Notes: generated by a model not told the origin, from the letters alone. Positions 26,918-36,169 are shown, counted from the first letter of the stretch. The stretch is 64,000 nt of DNA from Nitrosomonas ureae (GCF_001455205.1 NZ_CP013341.1:1426001-1490000), one strand, 5' to 3'. A program made the numbers and translations.

Positions 26918-28630
26918 ATGAAAGCCAAGCGATGGGCTGGGGTAATAGCGGGGCTGTTAGGAGCTATGCTGATAGGGACGGCGCATGCGAACATACCGAG
27001 CGTTCCGGACGAATTGTATGAAGCATTGAAGTTGGATCGTGAGAAGGCGACGCCGAAGGAAGTATACGAAGCGGTGGTGAAGCGCTACAAGGATCCTGAG
27101 CAAGGAGCGGGGCCTGGAACGATGGCGCAGTATTGGGAACCGATACCGTATGGAATATATTTGGATCCTGCGACATTTTACAAATCGCCGACTTCGAATA
27201 AAGAGATAGCGAGCCGGAAGGAATGTGTAGAATGTCACACGGATGAATCGCCGGTATGGGTTCAGGCATGGAAGCGTAGTAGCCATGCGAATTTAGACAA
27301 GATTCGTAATCTTAAGCCGGATGACCCTACCTTTTATAAGAAAGGCAAGCTTGAGGACGTAGAGAAGAATTTGCGCTCTTTGGGTAAATTGGCGGAAGGC
27401 GAGAACCTGAAGGAAGTGGGGTGTATTGACTGTCACGTGGATGTTAATGCGAAGAAGAAAGCGGATCACACCAAAGACATCATTATGCCGACAGCGGATG
27501 TATGCGGTAAATGTCACTTGCAGGAATTTGTGGAACGGGAATCGGAACGTGACACGATGATTTGGCCGCACGGCCAATGGCCCGATGGACGCCCTTCGCA
27601 CGCGCTGGACTATAAAGCCAACGTAGAAACCACTGTTTGGGCAGCGATGCCGCAACGCGAAGTAGCTGAAGGCTGCTCGATGTGTCATACGAATCAGAAC
27701 AAATGCGACTCATGCCATACGCGCCATGAATTTTCAGCTGCGGAGTCGCGTAAGCCGGAAGCGTGTGCCACTTGCCATAGTGGTGTGGATCACAACAACT
27801 GGGAAGCTTACTCCATGTCCAAGCACGGCAAGATGGTGTCGATGCTGGGAGACAAATGGAACTGGGAAGTACAGTTGAAAGACGCCTATGAACTGGGCGG
27901 TCAAAATGCACCGACCTGTGCGGGTTGTCACATGGAATACGAAGGTGAATATAGCCATAACATGGTAAGGAAGATTCGGTGGGCGAACTATCCATTTGTT
28001 CCAGGTATAGCGGAAAACATTAATAGCGAATGGTCGGAAGCTCGTTTAGACTCGTGGGTGGTTACCTGTACCCAATGTCACTCGGAGCGTTTTGCACGTT
28101 CATATTTGGAATTGATGGACAAAGGCACGCTGGAAGGGTTGGCTAAGTATCAGGAAGCTAATGAAATTGTGCATACACTGTACAAGGAAGGTTTGTTGAC
28201 AGGCCAAAAAACTAATCGTCCTGCTCCACCGCCACCGGAGAAAGAAGGCTATGCATATTTTGCACAGTTGTTCTGGTCGAAAGGCAACAGCCCTGCGGCG
28301 ATTGAGCTCAAGGTGCTGGAAATGCACGAAAATGACCTGGCGAAGATGCATGTAGGCTTGGCGCACGTAAATCCGGGTGGATGGACTTATACGGAAGGCT
28401 GGGGTCCGATTAACCGTGCGTATGTTGAAATTCAAGACGAAAATACTCGTATCCGCGAGATGATTGCACTGCAGGAACGGGTGAAGAATCTTGAATCGAA
28501 ACGCACCAGTTTACTTGACTTGGACGGCACAGCTGAGAAGATCTCACTGGGTGGTTTAGGTGGCGGCATGCTGCTCGCCGGAACACTGGCCTTGGCGGGT
28601 TGGCGCAAACGTAAGCAAAGTGAAGCTTGA
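26918..28630 (+). CDS. hao: Hydroxylamine oxidoreductase (octahaem cytochrome c)
   Basis: 570 residues, the same as the Nitrosomonas europaea precursor. HAO oxidises hydroxylamine, the product of ammonia monooxygenase, in the periplasm and yields the electrons that power the cell. A 24-residue signal peptide is followed by eight CxxCH motifs (CVECH, CIDCH, CGKCH, CSMCH, CDSCH, CATCH, CAGCH, CTQCH). Tyr491 in GGWTYTEGWG equals mature Tyr467, the residue cross-linked to the P460 catalytic haem of the neighbouring subunit. The C-terminus carries a hydrophobic helix and RKRK. An AAAGGAGAG site precedes the ATG. It is the first gene of hao-haoB-cycA-cycB; Nitrosomonas genomes usually hold several near-identical copies. 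Confidence 0.98.
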   Translation: MKAKRWAGVIAGLLGAMLIGTAHANIPSVPDELYEALKLDREKATPKEVYEAVVKRYKDPEQGAGPGTMAQYWEPIPYGIYLDPATFYKSPTSNKEIASRKECVECHTDESPVWVQAWKRSSHANLDKIRNLKPDDPTFYKKGKLEDVEKNLRSLGKLAEGENLKEVGCIDCHVDVNAKKKADHTKDIIMPTADVCGKCHLQEFVERESERDTMIWPHGQWPDGRPSHALDYKANVETTVWAAMPQREVAEGCSMCHTNQNKCDSCHTRHEFSAAESRKPEACATCHSGVDHNNWEAYSMSKHGKMVSMLGDKWNWEVQLKDAYELGGQNAPTCAGCHMEYEGEYSHNMVRKIRWANYPFVPGIAENINSEWSEARLDSWVVTCTQCHSERFARSYLELMDKGTLEGLAKYQEANEIVHTLYKEGLLTGQKTNRPAPPPPEKEGYAYFAQLFWSKGNSPAAIELKVLEMHENDLAKMHVGLAHVNPGGWTYTEGWGPINRAYVEIQDENTRIREMIALQERVKNLESKRTSLLDLDGTAEKISLGGLGGGMLLAGTLALAGWRKRKQSEA

Positions 28631-29658
28631 TAGGCGCTGACACGACAGACCGCGCCGCTCCGGTGGTGCGGTCAGGAGACAGGCTGCTCCCGTCATTAGG
28701 AATTTTTCTGGTGACGGGAGGATTGCTTTTATTGGGCTGGTTTGTGTATCTTTGGTTTAAACCGATACCGGCTCCCTATCAATATCAATTGGTAGAAGAA
28801 AGCGACAGCAGCAAGTTTAGTAAAATAGATTTGACAGGTTGGCCGGATTTAAAGCTTGGTCAGTACAAAGTACAAGCTGACGGAGTAGGCAAGCCGATCG
28901 CTGAATTCATTGTTGCAAGGCAAAATGATGGAGCGCCGGTACTGATCTACTGGAAGAATAGCACCAATGAAGTGCTCTACAATTTTGACAGAAAGCCATC
29001 GGAGCTTACTGTTCTGGCCGAGGCGATCAGCAAGTACGCTCCGAAAGATGCGCTGATACTATCCTGGTGGGACACCTCCCGGCAAATCAAACTGCTTACA
29101 GGGCACGACACGTTTTTTACTCATCACCTGAACGAACCCCTCATGATACCGGCTCCTTGGCTGGAGCACAGCAAAGAGATCCAGGCGTATGAAAAACAAT
29201 TCTGGCAAAGCAAAGCGGATTCGGTGGAATTGGAACGATTTAAACACTTCAGTCGGGCACTGGCGGCACCAGCGGAAGACGGTATTAAGCAACTGCGGCA
29301 ACTGATTGGTTCTGATCGTGAGACCTACCTGATTGTACACGTGACCGATGTCTATAAACTAGGGCTCATGTACCCGGAAAGTATAGGCGTTGCCTACCAG
29401 AATTTTCCGATGACAGGGAATATGCATGGCATGATCAATCAAATGAAAGTGCAAGTTAAGGAAAATAATTTTGACACCTATACACTGCAATCTGTTTCAG
29501 ACAATGAGATCAGAGTATTTTTCCTGAGTGATGAAGAAAGTAGTCAGACGTTGTTGGCAAGGATGCTGCCATTTGTAGATAAGACTGCGCCGACGGAACA
29601 AGATCTGGCGCAACTGATCTACCAACAAGGAGGCTATTGGGTATATAAGCTACCTTAG
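28627..29658 (+). CDS. haoB: HaoB, membrane protein of the hydroxylamine oxidation cluster
   Basis: 343 residues. The gene (known as orf2 in N. europaea) follows hao in ammonia oxidisers and its exact role is unsettled. A single membrane helix near residues 23-45 (SLGIFLVTGGLLLLGWFVYLWF) anchors a soluble domain that should face the periplasm. No haem motif is present. The proposed TTG start overlaps the hao stop by four bases (TTGA), which suggests translational coupling; the next ATG is far downstream. Confidence 0.9.
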   Translation: MIGADTTDRAAPVVRSGDRLLPSLGIFLVTGGLLLLGWFVYLWFKPIPAPYQYQLVEESDSSKFSKIDLTGWPDLKLGQYKVQADGVGKPIAEFIVARQNDGAPVLIYWKNSTNEVLYNFDRKPSELTVLAEAISKYAPKDALILSWWDTSRQIKLLTGHDTFFTHHLNEPLMIPAPWLEHSKEIQAYEKQFWQSKADSVELERFKHFSRALAAPAEDGIKQLRQLIGSDRETYLIVHVTDVYKLGLMYPESIGVAYQNFPMTGNMHGMINQMKVQVKENNFDTYTLQSVSDNEIRVFFLSDEESSQTLLARMLPFVDKTAPTEQDLAQLIYQQGGYWVYKLP

Positions 29659-29715
29659 AAATAAAAAATAGCCTTGAGCGACAATAAAACTCCCAAAAAA
29701 GCGGACACATAATCA

Positions 29716-29743
29716 TTTACACAAAACGATGATAGCGTACAAT
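29716..29743 (+). promoter_or_regulatory. Sigma-70-type promoter ahead of cycA
   Basis: TTTACA at 29716-29721 and TACAAT at 29738-29743, separated by 16 bases, lie 45 bases ahead of the cycA start. Both boxes match the consensus in five of six positions. This supports separate transcription of cycA-cycB in addition to any read-through from hao. Confidence 0.6.
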
Positions 29744-29787
29744 ACGAACCCATAAAATTTGAATTAAAAAAGTATAAAGGAGGAGAG

Positions 29788-30510
29788 ATGAAACACGCGA
29801 TAACCCATATATTGGCCATACTGGCGATGACTGCATTTTTCTCGGGCACAGTGTTGGCGGCGGATTTTGAAGGTCGTACGAAATGTAGTTCATGTCACAA
29901 ATCGCAAGCTAAATCATGGAATGACACGGCGCATGCCAAAGCGATGGAATCGTTAAAACCGGGCACACGCAAGGAAGCTAAGATAAAAGCGAAGCTGGAT
30001 CCGGATAAGGACTACACGCAAGACAAGGACTGTGTAGGCTGTCATGTTGATGGATGGGGCAAGAAAGGTGGCTATACGGTAGAAACACCGAAGAAGCCGC
30101 TAGCGGCAGTTGGTTGTGAATCCTGTCATGGACCTGGGAAGAGCTATCGGGGAGATCACCGTAAGGGAGGTCAGGCCTTTGAAAGCAAAGGCACTACCAT
30201 GCAACGCAAAGTATTGGCAGACAAAGGGCAAGACTTTCATTTTGAAGAAGCTTGCAGTGCTTGTCATTTAAACTACGAAGGTTCGCCATGGAAAGGTGCG
30301 AAAGCTCCCTATACGCCATTTACTCCGGAAGTTGACGCGAAATACACATTTGATTTTGACAAGATGGTGAAGGATGTCAAAGCGATGCATGAGCATTACA
30401 AGCTTGATGGTACATTCGTAGGGGAACCCAAGTTCAAGTTTCATGATGAATTTCAAGCGAATGCCAAAGAGAAAGTGGCAGATAAAAAAGATAAAAAAGG
30501 AAAAGACTGA
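29788..30510 (+). CDS. cycA: Cytochrome c554 (tetrahaem)
   Basis: 240 residues with a 24-residue signal peptide (cut after TVLA) and four CxxCH motifs (CSSCH, CVGCH, CESCH, CSACH). c554 is the periplasmic acceptor of electron pairs from HAO and passes them towards the membrane. The C-terminus is lysine-rich. An AAGGAGGAG site precedes the ATG. It ends in TGA sharing one base with the ATG of cycB (TGATG), so the two are translationally coupled. Confidence 0.97.
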   Translation: MKHAITHILAILAMTAFFSGTVLAADFEGRTKCSSCHKSQAKSWNDTAHAKAMESLKPGTRKEAKIKAKLDPDKDYTQDKDCVGCHVDGWGKKGGYTVETPKKPLAAVGCESCHGPGKSYRGDHRKGGQAFESKGTTMQRKVLADKGQDFHFEEACSACHLNYEGSPWKGAKAPYTPFTPEVDAKYTFDFDKMVKDVKAMHEHYKLDGTFVGEPKFKFHDEFQANAKEKVADKKDKKGKD

Positions 30511-31193
30511 TGAGCGGCTTACAGAAAGGTGCGATAGGGACACTACTGACAGGCGGGTTATTGGGGATATTGCTGGTAGCGGTGGTATTTGGAGGAGAAG
30601 CGGCGCTATCTACCGAAGAATTCTGCACCAGCTGTCACTCGATGACATATACGCAGACGGAACTCAAGGAATCGACTCATTATGGGGCACTAGGGGTGAA
30701 TCCTGGCTGTAAGGACTGTCATATACCGCAAGGATTCAAGAATTTTCATTTAGCGTTATATACGCATGCGGTAGATGGTGCGAGAGAGCTTTATTTGGAA
30801 TTGGTTAATGATTATTCGACGTTGGAGAAGTTTAATGAGCGTCGGCTGATTATGGCGCATGATGCGCGGATGAATTTGAAGAAATGGGACAGTGTAACAT
30901 GCCGTGACTGTCATAGAGATCCGAATCCGCCTGGAGCGGATGCCCAGGAAGCGCATAAGAAGATGAAAACGGAAGGAGCGACGTGTATAGACTGTCATCA
31001 GAATCTGGTGCATGAGGAAGCGCCGATGACGGATCTGAATGCGAGTTTGGCTGCGGGCAAGATGGTGTTGAAGCCGGACGAAGATGAAGAAGATGAAGAC
31101 GACGAAGAAGATGAGGAAGAAGACGAGGATAGTGCTAGTGAGGTAACCGCAAGCGAAGAGGATGATGATGAAGAGGATGACGATGACGAATAA
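30510..31193 (+). CDS. cycB: Cytochrome c_m552 (membrane tetrahaem quinone reductase, NapC/NirT family)
   Basis: 227 residues. An N-terminal membrane anchor (about 8-28) is followed by four CxxCH motifs (CTSCH at 39, CKDCH at 67, CRDCH at 131, CIDCH at 159), the NapC/NirT pattern. The protein takes electrons from c554 and reduces the quinone pool. Residues 190-227 form a tail in which 31 of 38 residues are Asp or Glu, encoded by an A/G-rich GAA/GAT/GAC run. It is the last gene of the cluster, coupled to cycA. Confidence 0.95.
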   Translation: MSGLQKGAIGTLLTGGLLGILLVAVVFGGEAALSTEEFCTSCHSMTYTQTELKESTHYGALGVNPGCKDCHIPQGFKNFHLALYTHAVDGARELYLELVNDYSTLEKFNERRLIMAHDARMNLKKWDSVTCRDCHRDPNPPGADAQEAHKKMKTEGATCIDCHQNLVHEEAPMTDLNASLAAGKMVLKPDEDEEDEDDEEDEEEDEDSASEVTASEEDDDEEDDDDE

Positions 31194-31447
31194 TTCCCTT
31201 CACGCTTAAGAGGTCATAGGTGCCAAAGCTTTGGAGATGGCATATCTCCAGAGGAGAGGTAGGATATAAAAATTGTCTCAAAAAGAAATAATCGTTATTT
31301 GATAATTATTATTAATACTCAGAAAGTAATAGTCTTGTGTGAAGTAATTCGGTATTAATAAGAATCGTTTTGAAGTAGATCAGCATTAATCATAGATTAG
31401 TGCTGATTAATAGTTGAATTTTGTTCATCAGTTAACAACTCTCTTAC

Positions 31448-31453
31448 TATAAT
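31448..31453 (+). promoter_or_regulatory. Probable -10 box for pstC
   Basis: A perfect TATAAT stands 27 bases ahead of the pstC GTG; the 17-18-base upstream position shows no good -35 box, as expected if an activator such as PhoB helps. I do not see a full Pho box. The 31194-31447 stretch before it holds no gene, only a GGAGAT/ATCTCC hairpin near 31235. Confidence 0.4.
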
Positions 31454-31480
31454 GCTTCAATTTATAGAAGGGCTTTTACT

Positions 31481-32413
31481 GTGGCAGAAGAGTCACAAAA
31501 TAAATTGGTTTATGCTGGAAAACTTGGATATAGCTTTCGTCGGCATTTGCATGAAAGATTTATAGAAACTTTTTTATTCTTGTCAGCAATTCTTTCGGTT
31601 GCAATTATGCTTGCAATCATTGTGATGCTTGTGAAGGAGTCGGTAGTTTTTTTTCGGCAAGTATCTATCTGGGATTTTTTAACGGATACGCAGTGGACAC
31701 CGTTATTTGATGATGCTCATTATGGAATACTACCGCTAATCTCTGGAACGATAGTAAGTTCTTTGATTGCGTTGCTGGTTGCACTTCCTATGGGTACCAT
31801 AATTGCCATATATCTTTCTGAGTTTGCACCATTTTCTGTGCGTGAAATTGCAAAACCTTCCCTCGAATTATTGGGTGGTGTGCCGACAGTTGTCTACGGA
31901 TATTTTGCACTATTATTTGTAACCCCATTGTTGCAAATTATTTTCCCGGAATTGCCAGGTTTTAATTTACTATCCGCTGGATTGGTAATGGGAATAATGA
32001 TCATTCCATATGTAAGTTCAATGACTGAAGATGCTATGCGCGCGGTTCCAATGAATCTGCGTGAAGGTTCTTACGCTATGGGCGCTACACGTTTTCAGAC
32101 ATCTATTCGCGTAGTTATGCCGGCAGCGTTTTCTGGTATAGCCGCTGCATATATTTTAGGCATATCGCGTGCTGTTGGTGAAACAATGGTAGTGGCAATT
32201 GCCGCTGGAATGCAGCCGAATTTGACATGGAATCCAATGGAACCTGCGGCAACAATTACAGCTTATATTGTTCAAGTAAGTTTAGGAGATTTGCCGCATG
32301 GAAGTATCGGTTACCAGACTATATTCGCTGCTGGCTTGACTTTACTGTTAATAACACTCGTATTTAATATCATTGGACATTTGTTGCGGAAACGATATCG
32401 CGAGATTTATTGA
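31481..32413 (+). CDS. pstC: Phosphate ABC transporter permease PstC
   Basis: 310 residues with six membrane helices and the permease EAA-type loop (AMRAVPMNLREGSYAMGATRF). It is one half of the membrane channel of the high-affinity phosphate importer. The start is GTG with an AGAAGGG site. The set pstC-pstA-pstB follows in order, but no binding-protein gene (pstS) or phoU is in the window. The operon begins about 290 bases after cycB on the same strand. Confidence 0.93.
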   Translation: MAEESQNKLVYAGKLGYSFRRHLHERFIETFLFLSAILSVAIMLAIIVMLVKESVVFFRQVSIWDFLTDTQWTPLFDDAHYGILPLISGTIVSSLIALLVALPMGTIIAIYLSEFAPFSVREIAKPSLELLGGVPTVVYGYFALLFVTPLLQIIFPELPGFNLLSAGLVMGIMIIPYVSSMTEDAMRAVPMNLREGSYAMGATRFQTSIRVVMPAAFSGIAAAYILGISRAVGETMVVAIAAGMQPNLTWNPMEPAATITAYIVQVSLGDLPHGSIGYQTIFAAGLTLLLITLVFNIIGHLLRKRYREIY

Positions 32414-32492
32414 TGAATTGGAGACAATTTTGATTATTAGCGTTTTGTTGCGATAGATAATTTCTTAAGATGTTTGCTAGTGGAAGCATACA

Positions 32493-33419
32493 ATGAGAAG
32501 CGGGAAAAGCCTCGAAGAAATTAGAAGAATCATCAGCCTGCATAAAAGATGGGACTTGATTTTTATGATCACTGGCATTATTGCGTTAATGATCGCGATA
32601 ATGACTTTTGTGGCCTTATTTGCACATATGTTGATCGATGGTTTGCCACGCTTATCTTGGGAGTTTTTTACATCATTTCCATCACGTCGCCCAGAGTCTG
32701 CCGGCATCTTATCTGCTTGGGTTGGTACTACTTTGGTTATGCTCGTAACGGCAGTAGCAGCGGTGCCATTGGGAATAGGGTCAGGCATATATTTGGAAGA
32801 ATACGCCCCCCGGAATTTGTTGACCGAGATCATTGAGATAAATGTCACCAACTTGGCGGGTGTTCCTTCAATTATATATGGTTTGCTTGCATTGGGATTG
32901 TTTGTGTATCAATTAGGCTTTGGGCAGAGTATCTTGGCAGCTGGATTAGCTTTAGCGTTATTGATTCTGCCGGTTGTTATTGTGGCTACACGCGAGGCGA
33001 TACGATCAATTCCCATTACCATACGAGAAGGAGCCTATGCATTGGGCGCAACCAAGTGGCAAACAGTTTCGGATCATTTATTGCCATACTCAGCTGCAGG
33101 AATTCTAACAGGAATTATTATTGGTTTGGCCCGAGCAATTGGTGAAACTGCTCCAATTATTACGATTGGAGCATTGACGTTTATTGCTTTTTTACCCCCA
33201 TCTCCAGTAAAAAATGAATTTCCATTTATATCTTTTGAGTGGCTCACGGCTCCTTTTACAGTGATGCCAATACAAATGTTTAACTGGGTGTCACGACCAG
33301 AGGAAGCTTTTCAGTTGAATGCGGCTGCAGCAGGCTTGGTTTTAGTCATTATGACTCTTGCCATGAATGGGTTGGCAATTTATTTACGCTACAGAATGCG
33401 GAAAAACATTAAATGGTAA
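32493..33419 (+). CDS. pstA: Phosphate ABC transporter permease PstA
   Basis: 308 residues, six membrane helices. The permease loop is REAIRSIPITIREGAYALGATKWQTV, followed by LARAIGETAPIITIGA, typical of PstA. It pairs with PstC to form the channel. A gap of 79 bases separates it from pstC, and pstB starts two bases after its stop. Confidence 0.94.
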   Translation: MRSGKSLEEIRRIISLHKRWDLIFMITGIIALMIAIMTFVALFAHMLIDGLPRLSWEFFTSFPSRRPESAGILSAWVGTTLVMLVTAVAAVPLGIGSGIYLEEYAPRNLLTEIIEINVTNLAGVPSIIYGLLALGLFVYQLGFGQSILAAGLALALLILPVVIVATREAIRSIPITIREGAYALGATKWQTVSDHLLPYSAAGILTGIIIGLARAIGETAPIITIGALTFIAFLPPSPVKNEFPFISFEWLTAPFTVMPIQMFNWVSRPEEAFQLNAAAAGLVLVIMTLAMNGLAIYLRYRMRKNIKW

Positions 33420-33420
33420 A

Positions 33421-34215
33421 ATGATGCATATATCGAAAGAAATTGCAGAGTCTGCTCAATATAAATCTGAAGTAAGGAACCTCAGCTTTTACTATGGAGA
33501 ATTTAATGCGCTTAAGAATATTGATATGGTGTTGCACGATAAAAAAATTACAGCACTGATTGGTCCATCTGGATGTGGTAAGTCGACATTCTTGAGATGC
33601 TTTAATCGTATGCATGATTTGTATCCAGGTAATCGTTATGACGGCGAAATAATTTTGTACCCTGATGATGTAAATATTTTAGCCTCGAATGTTGATCCGA
33701 TTGAAGTACGGATGAGGATAAGTATGGTGTTCCAAAAGCCAAATCCATTTCCTAAATCAATTTATGAGAATGTAGCTTATGGATTGCGTGTAAGAGGGAT
33801 TAAACAGCGAGCAATTCTAGATGAAAAAATAGAGATAGCTTTACGCAATTCGGCGTTATGGGATGAAGTCAAAGATCGTTTACACGATCTAGCTTTTAAC
33901 CTCTCAGGAGGGCAGCAGCAGAGACTTTGTATTGCTCGTGCTTTAGCAACAGATCCGGAGATCTTGCTATTTGACGAACCAACCTCTGCACTTGATCCAA
34001 TAGCGACGGCTAGTATTGAAGAATTAATTACCGACTTAAAGACTAAAGTTACTATACTCATTGTTACTCACAATATGCAGCAAGCAGCGAGAGTGTCGGA
34101 TTACACTGCTTATATGTATTTAGGCGAGTTAATTGAGTTTAATGTAACAGATACAATATTTATTAAACCTAAAAATAAGCAAACCGAAGATTATATTACT
34201 GGTCGTTTTGGTTAA
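33421..34215 (+). CDS. pstB: Phosphate ABC transporter ATP-binding protein PstB
   Basis: 264 residues from the ATG at 33421 (a frame opening inside pstA is longer but starts without need). Walker A is GPSGCGKST, the signature LSGGQQQR, and Walker B LLFDEPTSALDP. The YPDDVNILASNVDPIEVRMR stretch is characteristic of PstB. It hydrolyses ATP to drive phosphate uptake through PstCA. Confidence 0.95.
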   Translation: MMHISKEIAESAQYKSEVRNLSFYYGEFNALKNIDMVLHDKKITALIGPSGCGKSTFLRCFNRMHDLYPGNRYDGEIILYPDDVNILASNVDPIEVRMRISMVFQKPNPFPKSIYENVAYGLRVRGIKQRAILDEKIEIALRNSALWDEVKDRLHDLAFNLSGGQQQRLCIARALATDPEILLFDEPTSALDPIATASIEELITDLKTKVTILIVTHNMQQAARVSDYTAYMYLGELIEFNVTDTIFIKPKNKQTEDYITGRFG

Positions 34216-34383
34216 TGAATAGCAATTGTTTAAATAAGCAATCGAGTTTTTTAGTTTCTTGCAGGTTTAATCTCTTCTTCGGAGATGATTTTTCTATCTA
34301 GGTTGTACCTGCAACAGTAGTTTATTTTGTCACGCATCGGATAAAAATCTACATAATGCATGGAATAATTATATGAGTGGCGC

Positions 34384-34429
34384 CGATGCTGTGTAATTGA
34401 CTTGATAAAGAATCAAGGGTAGCATCGCC
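34384..34429 (+). promoter_or_regulatory. Nested hairpin in the tpiA leader
   Basis: CGATGCT (34384-34390) pairs exactly with AGCATCG (34421-34427), and inside it CTTGAT (34401-34406) pairs with ATCAAG (34412-34417). GG just outside can pair with CC on the other side across a bulge. The structure lies 30 bases ahead of the tpiA start. No riboswitch or RNA family is recognised. Confidence 0.4.
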
Positions 34430-34458
34430 CATTTCGGAAAGTCGGAGCCAGAAGCAAA

Positions 34459-35214
34459 ATGCGTAAAAAGATGGTTGTTGGTAACTGGAAGATGCACGGT
34501 AATTTGTTAGAGAATAAACAGCTACTTGATGCGGTAATCTCTAGTTTAGACGGATTGCACGAAGATCTTATCGCCGTTTGTGTGCCTTACCTCTATCTGC
34601 CGTCTGTACAAAACCAATTGCAGAGTTCGAGTATAGCTTGGGGCGCTCAGAACGTGAGTCAATATGAAAAGGGTGCGTACACAGGAGAAGTTTCAGCATC
34701 AATGTTGAGTGATTTTCGGTGTCAATATGTTATTGTAGGGCATTCGGAAAGAAGAATGCTATTTGGTGAAAACAATAATGTGGTTGCAGAAAAATTTGTG
34801 GCAGCTCAAAACGCCGGAATAATTCCAATTTTATGCGTTGGAGAGACATTGGAGCAACGTGAAGCTTACAATACTGAGCAAGTCATTGAGCAACAATTAA
34901 AGTCGGTCATTAATTTGGCAGGAATCGAGTCACTAAACAAGGCCGTTATTGCTTATGAGCCGGTCTGGGCCATTGGAACAGGTATAACTGCATCGCCAGA
35001 ACAAGCGCAAGATGTACATACATTTATTAGGGAAGGCTTAGCTAAGCAGAATTCGAATGTGGCAAATCAAGTGATTATTCTCTACGGCGGGAGCGTTAAA
35101 GGCAGTAATGCATCTGAGCTATTTGCTATGCCAGATATTGATGGTGGTTTAATAGGTGGCGCTTCGCTTATTGCAAATGATTTTATAACAATTTGTCGCG
35201 CATTACGTCATTAA
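34459..35214 (+). CDS. tpiA: Triosephosphate isomerase
   Basis: 251 residues, usual length. The catalytic parts are evident: GNWKMHGN with the active lysine (about residue 11), GHSERR with the histidine, and YEPVWAIGTG with the catalytic glutamate. It interconverts the two triose phosphates in the Calvin cycle and glycolysis. The start is preceded by CGGAGCC. It is followed 18 bases later by secG, a common arrangement in proteobacteria. Confidence 0.97.
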   Translation: MRKKMVVGNWKMHGNLLENKQLLDAVISSLDGLHEDLIAVCVPYLYLPSVQNQLQSSSIAWGAQNVSQYEKGAYTGEVSASMLSDFRCQYVIVGHSERRMLFGENNNVVAEKFVAAQNAGIIPILCVGETLEQREAYNTEQVIEQQLKSVINLAGIESLNKAVIAYEPVWAIGTGITASPEQAQDVHTFIREGLAKQNSNVANQVIILYGGSVKGSNASELFAMPDIDGGLIGGASLIANDFITICRALRH

Positions 35215-35232
35215 ATTTTTTGGAGTATAACG

Positions 35233-35619
35233 TTGGAAATCTTGGTTTGGGCTGCGCATGTTTCGCTAGCGATCGTATTAATAGTTTTGGTATTATTGCA
35301 GCATGGTAAAGGCGCAGATATGGGGGCTGCATTTGGTAGTGGTTCAGCAGGTAGTTTGTTTGGAGCGAGTGGTTCAGCTACTTTCTTAAGTCGTGCTACA
35401 AGCTTTGTTGCAGCAATGTTTTTTGTCACGAGCTTGAGCTTAACCTATTTCTCGATGAATCAAACTTCGGGGGGAAGTGTAATGGGTAGTATCATGGATG
35501 GTTTGGACGAGACTGGGAGTGCTGCAGGGACAGAAGTGAATGAATCATCGACTTCTGGACTTGATGACAATATGTTTGAAGATGATGGCAGCTCAATAGT
35601 TAACAAAATACCTGAGTAA
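35233..35619 (+). CDS. secG: Preprotein translocase subunit SecG
   Basis: 128 residues. Two membrane helices with the short glycine-rich loop of SecG between them (LLQHGKGADMGAAFGSGSAGSLFGASGSA). The protein supports SecYE in exporting proteins. The start is TTG with a TGGAG site eight bases upstream. An acidic, serine-rich C-terminal tail of about 45 residues is longer than in E. coli but common in betaproteobacteria. Confidence 0.93.
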   Translation: MEILVWAAHVSLAIVLIVLVLLQHGKGADMGAAFGSGSAGSLFGASGSATFLSRATSFVAAMFFVTSLSLTYFSMNQTSGGSVMGSIMDGLDETGSAAGTEVNESSTSGLDDNMFEDDGSSIVNKIPE

Positions 35620-35678
35620 CACTTCGACAATAGAATTAGTATAGAAGCTTAGTGATAAGATAAAGCATGGTTTTGCCG

Positions 35679-35762
35679 CCGACGTGGTGGAATTGGTAGA
35701 CACGCCGTCTTGAGGGGGCGGTGGCGAAAGCTGTGCGAGTTCGAGTCTCGCCGTCGGCACCA
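35679..35762 (+). tRNA. tRNA-Leu (anticodon GAG)
   Basis: The acceptor arm GCCGACG pairs with CGTCGGC, followed by A and an encoded CCA. The anticodon loop is TTGAGGG with GAG at 35712-35714, a long variable arm fits a class II tRNA, and the T arm carries GTTCGAG. It stands between secG and nuoA, a placement common in proteobacteria. Confidence 0.97.
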
Positions 35763-35808
35763 TGTGCAGTAGTTGATTCTCCTTTAAACTATAACGTATA
35801 AATTTAAG

Positions 35809-36165
35809 ATGCTTGAGAACTATTTTCCGATACTATTATTTCTTATTGTTGGTTTTCTGGTAGGAGTTGTACCCATGCTTTGTGGATGGCTACTTGCGCC
35901 GAACAATCCAGATAGTGAAAAGCTTTCACCTTATGAGTGCGGATTTGAGGCTTTTGAAGATGCGCGGATGAAGTTTGATGTGCGCTACTATTTGGTAGCA
36001 ATATTGTTTATCTTATTTGATCTAGAAATTGCGTTTCTTTTTCCATGGGCGATTGTACTAGATGAAATTGGATTGTTTGGATTTCTAGCAATGATGATTT
36101 TTCTAAGCATCTTGGTGGTGGGATTTATTTACGAATGGATGAAAGGTGCGTTAGAGTGGGATTAA
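35809..36165 (+). CDS. nuoA: NADH-quinone oxidoreductase subunit A
   Basis: 118 residues, three membrane helices. The loop PYECGFEAFEDARMKFDVRYY is the NuoA signature. It is part of the membrane arm of complex I and is the first gene of the 14-gene nuo operon that runs to 50511. Confidence 0.96.
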   Translation: MLENYFPILLFLIVGFLVGVVPMLCGWLLAPNNPDSEKLSPYECGFEAFEDARMKFDVRYYLVAILFILFDLEIAFLFPWAIVLDEIGLFGFLAMMIFLSILVVGFIYEWMKGALEWD

Positions 36166-36169
36166 TGTT

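Noticed and set aside
27293..28435. Several long minus-strand frames opposite hao
   Set aside because: They mirror the codon pattern of hao and have no starts or motifs of their own.
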